From positions 1 to 64,000 of the forward strand of contig CAVTKZ010000003.1 in assembly GCA_963735455.1 (NCBI GenBank): DNA of 64,000 nt, written 5' to 3'. Origin of the DNA: Palsa-1033 sp963735455 (GTDB lineage Bacteria; Chloroflexota; Limnocylindria; Limnocylindrales; CSP1-4). Shown here piece after piece: positions 55,867 to 64,000 of this stretch (position 1 is its first letter; every line of letters begins with the position of its first letter). The notes beneath the pieces were generated by a model. It had not been told where the DNA came from. It saw only the letters and a program-made list of their open reading frames with translations, and ran no database searches. Position numbers and translations under genes: made by a program.

Positions 55867-56736
55867 GTGGGCCAGACAATCGCCTGCGCCAACCAGAAAG
55901 GCGGCGTCGGGAAGACGACGACGGTGGTGAATCTCGCCACCGATCTCGCCCTCGGCGGGGACCGAGTCCTCGTCATCGATCTGGACCCCCAGGGCAATGC
56001 GACGAGCGGGCTTGGCGTCGATCGGCGGACCGTTTCGCGCTCGGTCTACGACGTCCTGGTGAATGGCGCCGCCATCGAATCCACCACGATCCAAATCGCC
56101 AACACGGGCGCCTCGGGCGTCACGCTCGTCCCGTCTGCGCCGGCCCTGGCCGGTGCCGAAGTCGAGCTCGCCACGATGAGCGGTCGCGAACGGCGCCTCG
56201 CTCGCGCGCTCACCCCGATCATCGAGGACTACGACCTGATCCTGATCGACTGTGCCCCATCACTCGGCCTGCTGACCGTCAACGCCCTGACCGCGGCCGA
56301 CTCCGTCCTGATCCCACTCCAGTGCGAGTACTACGCGCTCGAGGGCCTCGGCCAGCTGATCGGCACGATCCACCTCGTCCGCGACCACCTGAACCCGCGC
56401 CTCGCGATCCAGGGCGTCCTCCTGACGATGTTCGACGCCCGGACGAACTTGTCGGCCGAGGTCCGCGCCGAGGTTCGCCGCCACATGGGTCCGGCGGTCT
56501 ACGACACCCAGATCCCGCGCAGCGTCCGGTTGTCCGAGGCGCCCAGCCACGGGCTGCCGATCGCCTTGTACGAGGCCGAGTCGAAGGGTGCTCGCGCCTA
56601 CAACGCCTTCGCCCGCGAGTTCCGCGCCCGGCTGCCGGCCGTCGAGAGCAAGCCCGACCGGACGACCCGACCGGTCCGCGAGCCGGTTCCGGTCATGGCC
56701 ACCGGTCGCGGCGCGCATCCGGCAGGCGTCCATTGA
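55867..56736 (+). CDS. parA: Chromosome partitioning ATPase ParA (Soj)
   Basis: 289 residues starting GTG 55867. Deviant Walker A NQKGGVGKTTT (Lys11 and Lys16), then LVIDLDPQGNATSGLG, DLILIDCAPSLGLLTVNALT and PLQCEYYALEGLGQL. Drives ParB-parS movement and origin segregation along the nucleoid. The C-terminal ~25 residues are Arg/Pro-rich and extra to the family core. Followed by parB at an overlapping junction. Confidence 0.96.
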   Translation: MGQTIACANQKGGVGKTTTVVNLATDLALGGDRVLVIDLDPQGNATSGLGVDRRTVSRSVYDVLVNGAAIESTTIQIANTGASGVTLVPSAPALAGAEVELATMSGRERRLARALTPIIEDYDLILIDCAPSLGLLTVNALTAADSVLIPLQCEYYALEGLGQLIGTIHLVRDHLNPRLAIQGVLLTMFDARTNLSAEVRAEVRRHMGPAVYDTQIPRSVRLSEAPSHGLPIALYEAESKGARAYNAFAREFRARLPAVESKPDRTTRPVREPVPVMATGRGAHPAGVH

Positions 56737-57586
56737 ACGCCCGTGCCGCGGGTCCCGCCCTCGGACGCGGCCTCTCGGCCCTGATCCCGTCGCGCGACGC
56801 TGCCGAGACCGGCGGCCACGAGATCCCACTGAGCGAGATCCGGGTCAATCCCAACCAGCCCCGGCGCGATGTCGAGCACGCCAACCTCGAGGCGCTGGCG
56901 GCGAGCATCGCCGATCACGGCGTCCTCCAGCCGATCCTCGTCACCGAGACGCTCGACGGCTACCGGATCGTCGCTGGGGAGCGCCGCGTCCAGGCCGCCC
57001 GCCTCGCCGGCCTGGAGCGGATCCCGGCGATCATCCGCCAGCTCGCCGATCGGGAGCAGCTCGAGCTGGCGCTGGTCGAGAACGTCCAGCGCGAGGACCT
57101 GAATCCGATCGAGGAGGCCAACGCCTTCCACCAGCTCCAGCAGGAGTTCGGGCTGACCCAGGATGAGATCGCCCGCCAGGTCGGCCGGGCCCGGTCCACG
57201 ATCACCAATACCCTGCGTTTGCTGGAGCTGGACGAGGGCGTCCAGGCCGCAGTCGCCGACGGTCGCTTGAGCGAGGGCCACGGCCGGGCCCTGATCGGCT
57301 TGCCTGCCGGCCAGCAGCTGCACCTGGTCGGCGCGATTGCCGAACACGGCTTGTCGGTCCGCCAGGCCGAGGAGCTCGCCCGGCGCCTGAGGGAGCCGCG
57401 GCCGATCGTCGAAAAGGCGGAGCCGCACGCCGACCCCGACCTCGAGCGGGTGGAAGAAGACCTGCGCAACGCGTTGGGAACGAAGGTTTCCGTGGCCAGG
57501 GGCAGGAAAGGCGGCCGAATCGTGATCGAGTACTACAACGATGAAGACCTGGGGCGGCTCTACGACCGCCTGACCGGAGGACCCGC

Positions 57587-57590
<4 letters not shown>
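56733..57590 (+). CDS. parB: Chromosome partitioning protein ParB (Spo0J)
   Basis: 285 residues. The start is TTG 56733, overlapping the parA stop (ATTGA), because the sequence from there, ALGRGLSALIPSRD, is the normal ParB N-terminus. CTPase motif GERRVQAAR (82-90), NENxQR-type box LVENVQREDLNPIEEANAFH, helix-turn-helix GLTQDEIARQVGRARSTITN and a C-terminal dimer domain GGRIVIEYYNDEDLGRLYDR. Binds the parS site just upstream of parA and clamps DNA after CTP binding. Confidence 0.96.
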
Positions 57591-59609
<2,019 letters not shown>

Positions 59610-59620
<11 letters not shown>

Positions 59621-60119
59621 GGTCCGGGCCCCGATTGGCCGTCCGACCTTCGAGTTCGAGCCCCACAACTGCTTTGCCTGCGGCGAGCTCAACGAGCACG
59701 GCCTCAAGCTCAAGCTCCACCTCGAGGAGCGCCGATCGTGGGCGGAGTTCGTGCTCGAGGACCGCTTCGAGGGCTGGGCCGGGGTGACCCACGGCGGGAT
59801 CATCGCGACGATCCTCGACGAGGTCATGGCCTGGGCCCTGGTGGCCGAGGACAACTGGGGCGTCACCGCCCGGATGAGCCTCGAGTTCAAGCGGCCGGTC
59901 GCCGTCGGGACCAGGGTTCGGGCGGAGGGTTGGATCGTTCGCAGCCGGCGTCGCCTTGTCGATACGGCCGGGCAGGTGGTCGACGCCGAGGGTGAGGTCC
60001 TGGCGACGGCCGAGGCGGTCTACGTCGCGGCCGGCGAGGAACGCAAGCGCGAGCTGATGGAGCGCTACGGCGTCCGGATCCGGACGGCCCGCGAGACCGG
60101 CGAGGGGATCAGCAAATGA
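59610..60119 (+). CDS. PaaI-like hot-dog thioesterase
   Basis: 169 residues starting TTG 59610, overlapping the gyrB stop by 11 bases. EPHNCFACGELNEHGLKLKL, WAGVTHGGIIATILDEVMAW (the HGG loop and catalytic Asp/Glu of the PaaI group) and MSLEFKRPVAVGTRVRAEGW. Predicted acyl-CoA thioesterase. The CFACG motif near the N-terminus is typical of this subgroup. Cotranscribed with gyrB and the AlkD-like gene. Confidence 0.88.
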
Positions 60120-60147
60120 GCCTGATGAACAAGGAATTGACCGCCCG

Positions 60148-61062
60148 ATGAGCACGGACTCGGCGATCACCGCCCGGGCGGTCGCCTTCGTCGCGGCCAA
60201 CAGGCCCGAGGCCGAGCGGATCGGCGCGGGCCTGGCCGAGCACACCGCGAATCCCGTCGCGTTCAGCCGGGCCTTGTCGGCCGGCTTCGCCCGGCTGGCC
60301 GATCCGGACTACCTCGACGGAGAGCACCGGATCGCGCCCGGCCTGGGACCGACCTTCGGCGTCCGCTGGCCACTGAGCGCCGCTGTCGACCGGGGCTTCC
60401 GCCAGGCGACACGCGGCGAGCGCCCGTCGGGCTACCTCGAGCTGGCCGACCGGCTCTTCGCCGAGCGCGAGCTCGAGCTGCGCTGGTTCGCGTTCGGCCT
60501 CCTCGACCGGCTCCTGCCGGCCGACCCGGAGCGGGCCTGGCAGCTCCTGCGCCGAGCGGCCCGCGAGGCGGCCGACTGGATCACCGTGGACTCGCTCGCC
60601 CACCCCTACGGCCGGGGGATCATCCTGGAGCCCTATCGCTGGGCCGAGCTCGAGCAGCTCGTCTACTCGCCGTCCGAGTGGGAGCGACGGCTGGTCGGCT
60701 CGACCGTCGCGACCCTGCCGTTCGTCGACCGGACCCGGGGCCGGGAGCGCCAGGTCGCCGTCCACGGACTGGGGCTGATCGGCGACCTGATCGGTGACCA
60801 GGAGCCGAACGTCCAGAAGGCGCTGGCCTGGGCCCTGCGCTCGCTCGTCCTCGTCGATCCCGACGCCGTCCTGGCCTTTGTCGAGCGCGAGTCCGCCCGC
60901 GCCGCCCGGACCGACGATGGCCACCGGGCCTGGGTCCTGCGCGACGTCCTGGTCAAGCTGCCACCGGCCAGGGCGTCGGCGATCAAGGCCGAGCTGGGCA
61001 TGATCCGCCGCCGCGCGGGCGCCCCATCCACGTCCGAAGCCCGCATCGCGCTGCCCGTTTGA
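60148..61062 (+). CDS. HEAT-repeat protein resembling AlkD-type DNA alkylation repair enzymes
   Basis: 304 residues, all helical. Repeat-like segments: GYLELADRLFAERELELRWF, AAREAADWITVDSLAHPYGR, YSPSEWERRLVGSTVATLPF and EPNVQKALAWALRSLVLVDP. WI-x-VD and the R-K-A-x-(G/A)-W-A-L-R pattern match the AlkD/DNA alkylation repeat family, which excises alkylated bases without flipping them. Catalytic equivalence is not certain. It starts 28 bases after the thioesterase and ends 22 before gyrA. Confidence 0.75.
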   Translation: MSTDSAITARAVAFVAANRPEAERIGAGLAEHTANPVAFSRALSAGFARLADPDYLDGEHRIAPGLGPTFGVRWPLSAAVDRGFRQATRGERPSGYLELADRLFAERELELRWFAFGLLDRLLPADPERAWQLLRRAAREAADWITVDSLAHPYGRGIILEPYRWAELEQLVYSPSEWERRLVGSTVATLPFVDRTRGRERQVAVHGLGLIGDLIGDQEPNVQKALAWALRSLVLVDPDAVLAFVERESARAARTDDGHRAWVLRDVLVKLPPARASAIKAELGMIRRRAGAPSTSEARIALPV

Positions 61063-61084
61063 ACCACCCAGGAGAGCCTGACCT

Positions 61085-63640
61085 GTGACCGACGACATCG
61101 GCGATATCCGCTCGATCCGGATCGAGGACGAGATGCGGGTGAGCTACCTCGACTACGCGATGAGCGTGATCGTGTCGCGCGCCCTGCCCGACGTCCGCGA
61201 CGGGCTCAAGCCGGTCCATCGCCGGATCCTCTACGCGATGGGCGAGATGGGCCTGTCGGCCGGCTCGTCCTATCGCAAGTGCGCCGCGATCGTCGGCGAC
61301 GTGATGGGCAAGTACCACCCCCACGGCGACGCGGCGATCTACGACGCCCTTGTCCGGATGGCCCAGGACTTCTCGATGCGCTATCCGCTCGTCGACGGTC
61401 AGGGCAACTTCGGATCGGTCGATGGCGACGGCGCCGCGGCAATGCGCTACACGGAGGCCCGCCTGACGGCGATCGCCGCCGAGCTGCTGGCCGACATCGA
61501 CAAGGAGACCGTCGACTTCGAGCCGAACTACGACGGCACCCAGCAGCAGCCCTCGGTCCTTCCGGCGAAGCTGCCCAACCTGCTGATCAACGGCTCGTCG
61601 GGCATCGCGGTGGGCATGGCCACCAATATCCCGCCCCATCACCTGGGCGAGGTGGTCGACGCCACGATCGCCCTGATCGACGACCCGGACAAGACGATCG
61701 ACGAGCTGTGCGCGCTGGTCCTGGGCCCCGACTTCCCGACCGGCGGCACGCTCTTCCGCTTCGAGACGCGGCGCAACCCGATCACCGGCGAGATGGAGAC
61801 GATCGACGCGGTCCGCGAGATGTACGCCCACGGCCGGGGGCGGGTGGTGGTCCGGGCCCAGGTCGCCTTCGAGGAGAACAACAAGGGGCGCACGGCGATC
61901 ATCGTCACCGAGCTGCCCTACCAGGTGAACAAGGCGACCTTGATGGAGAAGATCGCCGAGCTGGTCAAGACCAAGCGGATCGACGGGATCAGCGACCTGC
62001 GCGACGAGTCCGACCGCGACGGGATGCGGATGTACATCGAGCTGTCGCGTGACGTGAACCCGCACAAGGTCCTCAACAACCTGTTCAAGCACACCCCGAT
62101 GTCGTCGGCCTTCAACCTGAACATGCTGGCCCTGGTCGACGGCCAGCCCCAGACACTCAGCCTGAAGTCGGTCCTCCAGCACTACATCGAGCATCGCCGC
62201 GAGGTGATCCGGCGGCGGACCGAGTTCGACCTGGGCAAGGCCCGCGCCCGGGCCCACATCCTGGAAGGGCTCAAGATCGCCCTCGACCACCTCGACGAGG
62301 TGATCAGGACGATCCGCGAGTCGGCCGACGTGGACACGGCCCGGACCAACCTGATGACCCGCTTCGCCCTGTCCGAGATTCAGGCCCAGGCGATCCTCGA
62401 CATGCGCCTGGCCCGGCTGGCGGCCCTCGAGCGCCAGAAGATCGAGGACGAGTACCTCAGCGTGATCCAGCTGATTGCCGAGCTGGAGGACATCCTGGCC
62501 AACCCGGGCCGGGTCCTGGCGATCATCAAGGACGAGCTGACCGAGCTGAAGCGCAAGTACGCCGGCGAGCGCCGGACCCGGATCGTCGACGACTCGAGCC
62601 GGGAGATGACCGACGAGGACCTGATCGCCGACGAGGACGTCGTGATCACGGTCAGCGGCCGGGGCTACGTCAAGCGCCAGCCGATCGCCACCTACCGCCG
62701 CCAGCATCGCGGCGGCAAGGGGATCATCGGCCACGTGACCCGCGAGGAGGACGCCGTCGAGCACCTGCTCGTCGCCACCACCCACGACTGGGCCCTGTTC
62801 TTCACCAACCGCGGCCGGGTCTTCAGCAGCAAGGTCCATACGATCCCCGACGCCAGCCGGCAGGCCAAGGGCATCCCGATCATCAACCTGCCCGGCGTAC
62901 AGGTCGAGTCGGGCGAGATGCCGATGGCCACGATCACGCTCAAGGACTTCCGCGACGCGAAGTACCTGGTCCTGGCCACCAAGCACGGGATCATCAAGAA
63001 GACGCCGCTCGAGCAGTTCGAGAAGGTCCGCTCGTCGGGGATCATTGCGATCACCCTCGACGAGGACGACGAGCTGGCCTGGGTCGACGTCGCCTCGGGC
63101 ACCGACGACATCATCATCGCCACCGCCCTGGGCAAGATCGCCCGCTTCCACGAGGCCGAGGTCCGGCCGATGGGCCGGCCGGCCGGCGGGGTGATCGGGA
63201 TCCGCCTGGCTCGCAAGGGTGACGAGGTGATCTCGATGAGCGTCGTCCAGCCCGATGCCGACCTGCTCGTCCTGACCGAGACCGGCTACGGCAAGCGCGT
63301 GCCGCTGACCGAGTTCCGGGTCAAGCACCGCGGCGGCCAGGGCGTCGGCCTGATCTCGCTCGAGGGCCGCAAGACGGGCAATGTCGCCGCGGTCCAACAG
63401 GTCACCGAGCAGGACGAGGAGCTGTTCCTGATCAGCTCCGGCGGCCAGGTGATCCGGACCGAGACGAACACGATCAACCGCTACAGCAGCGGCGCCCGCG
63501 GGGTGATCGTGATGCGCCTGGCCGAGGGCGACCGGGTCGTCGCGATCGCCGCCTTCCGGGAAGGGCTGGCAGAGCGCGACGGCGTGGATGACAATGACGG
63601 CCCGACCGGTGCGCCACCGACTGGCACACCGGCGTCCTGA
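61085..63640 (+). CDS. gyrA: DNA gyrase subunit A
   Basis: 851 residues from GTG 61085 (CAGGAGAGCC upstream). YLDYAMSVIVSRALPDVRDG, catalytic Tyr122 in AAAMRYTEARLTAIA, and QRDR KYHPHGDAAIYDALVRMAQ. Six C-terminal beta-pinwheel blades begin near residue 510. The GyrA box reads QHRGGKG instead of QRRGGKG, still close enough for DNA wrapping. The residue at the E. coli Ser83 position is Ala (numbering coincides). The tail is short and not acidic. Confidence 0.97.
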   Translation: MTDDIGDIRSIRIEDEMRVSYLDYAMSVIVSRALPDVRDGLKPVHRRILYAMGEMGLSAGSSYRKCAAIVGDVMGKYHPHGDAAIYDALVRMAQDFSMRYPLVDGQGNFGSVDGDGAAAMRYTEARLTAIAAELLADIDKETVDFEPNYDGTQQQPSVLPAKLPNLLINGSSGIAVGMATNIPPHHLGEVVDATIALIDDPDKTIDELCALVLGPDFPTGGTLFRFETRRNPITGEMETIDAVREMYAHGRGRVVVRAQVAFEENNKGRTAIIVTELPYQVNKATLMEKIAELVKTKRIDGISDLRDESDRDGMRMYIELSRDVNPHKVLNNLFKHTPMSSAFNLNMLALVDGQPQTLSLKSVLQHYIEHRREVIRRRTEFDLGKARARAHILEGLKIALDHLDEVIRTIRESADVDTARTNLMTRFALSEIQAQAILDMRLARLAALERQKIEDEYLSVIQLIAELEDILANPGRVLAIIKDELTELKRKYAGERRTRIVDDSSREMTDEDLIADEDVVITVSGRGYVKRQPIATYRRQHRGGKGIIGHVTREEDAVEHLLVATTHDWALFFTNRGRVFSSKVHTIPDASRQAKGIPIINLPGVQVESGEMPMATITLKDFRDAKYLVLATKHGIIKKTPLEQFEKVRSSGIIAITLDEDDELAWVDVASGTDDIIIATALGKIARFHEAEVRPMGRPAGGVIGIRLARKGDEVISMSVVQPDADLLVLTETGYGKRVPLTEFRVKHRGGQGVGLISLEGRKTGNVAAVQQVTEQDEELFLISSGGQVIRTETNTINRYSSGARGVIVMRLAEGDRVVAIAAFREGLAERDGVDDNDGPTGAPPTGTPAS

Positions 63641-63681
63641 ACCCAGGCCCGGTGACGATCCTGGGCGGAGGAGAGCCTCCC

Positions 63682-64000
63682 GTGTACTCGGATCACTTCG
63701 ACATCTACACGGGTAACGCGAACCCGGACCTCGCCCGCAAGATCTGCCGCTATCTCGACGTCGAGCTGGGCAAGGCCGAGGTCTTCCAGTTCGCCAACGA
63801 GAACATCTTCGTCAAGATCCTGGACAACGTCCGCGAGAAGGACGTCTTCCTGATCCAGCCCACCTCGCACCCGGTCAACCAGTCGATCATGGAGCTGCTG
63901 ATCCTGATCGACGCCTTCAAGCGGGCGAGCGCCGGCCGGATCACCGCGGTCGTCCCGTTCTACGCCTACGGCCGGTCGGACAAGAAGGACCAGCCCCGGG
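63682..64000 (+). CDS. prs: Ribose-phosphate pyrophosphokinase (partial)
   Basis: The gene begins at GTG 63682 with GGAGGAGAG seven bases upstream and runs off the right edge after 106 codons. The sequence MYSDHFDIYTGNANPDLARK, then FANENIFVKILDNVREKDVF, LIQPTSHPVNQSIMELLILI and VVPFYAYGRSDKKDQPR is a PRPP synthetase N-terminal domain, including the ATP-site YGRSDKKDQPR. It makes PRPP for nucleotide, His and Trp synthesis. Lies 41 bases after gyrA. Confidence 0.95.
   Translation, partial: MYSDHFDIYTGNANPDLARKICRYLDVELGKAEVFQFANENIFVKILDNVREKDVFLIQPTSHPVNQSIMELLILIDAFKRASAGRITAVVPFYAYGRSDKKDQPR

Noticed and set aside
60983..63397. 804-codon minus-strand ORF opposite gyrA
   Set aside because: Antisense shadow of gyrA with biased composition and no recognisable fold.

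Overview
The window is about 64 kb of very GC-rich bacterial chromosome, with almost no intergenic space and frequent GTG and TTG starts. There are no rRNA or tRNA genes, no CRISPR array, no insertion sequence and no phage genes. The housekeeping gene order (rpmE, prfA, prmC, tsaC, glyA, wecA, atpIBEFHAG) is the one known from Actinobacteria and Firmicutes. Together with lipoprotein-style sugar-binding and Ig/PKD surface proteins, this suggests a monoderm-type phylum. A soil or freshwater Chloroflexota (Limnocylindria-like) is my best guess, but that is an inference and not proven by the sequence.

Left part (1-21.5 kb, nearly all minus strand): an F1Fo ATP synthase operon running off the left edge. 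Upstream of it sits an accessory block at 4.8-11.9 kb holding a repeat-rich secreted protein, a membrane-anchored PKD protein and, on the opposite strand, a GH3 lipoprotein. Beyond that come wecA, glyA, a small lipoprotein, tsaC, a HAD phosphatase, prmC, prfA, a DUF1385 membrane protein, and rpmE-rpmA-rplU behind a clear sigma-70 promoter. Region 21.7-30.8 kb is mixed: a thioesterase, a VOC protein, a TetR-regulated ABC exporter with a visible operator palindrome, an AldB-like aldehyde dehydrogenase, an unusual toroid-GGDEF protein and a DinB-like protein.

Region 30.5-40.2 kb is a sugar-scavenging locus: GntR regulator, solute-binding lipoprotein, two permeases, a remnant of a polysaccharide deacetylase, a BadF-type sugar kinase, a SIS-domain deaminase/isomerase and an M20 amidohydrolase, with a divergent GH4 phospho-glycosidase. 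It reads as an ABC-fed, PTS-free counterpart of the chitobiose (chb) pathway. Region 40.2-50.96 kb holds a membrane diguanylate cyclase, an ECF sigma factor with a large membrane partner, a lipoprotein, a DUF2344 protein, a DnaJ fusion, a Ca2+/cation exchanger and the elongasome genes rodA-pbp2-mreD.

Region 51.1-55.6 kb carries AraC/VOC/UvrA-like genes with a decayed duplicate of the AraC-VOC pair, and a RibD/DHFR-like reductase. The right end has a parS site followed by parA-parB-gyrB-thioesterase-AlkD-like-gyrA-prs, with prs running off the edge.

Nine apparent frameshifts are scattered across seven genes, including the usually essential prmC and tsaC. In every case the conserved sequence resumes at once in another frame. 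Uncorrected sequence error is the simplest explanation, so these genes are listed as single features with the break marked.
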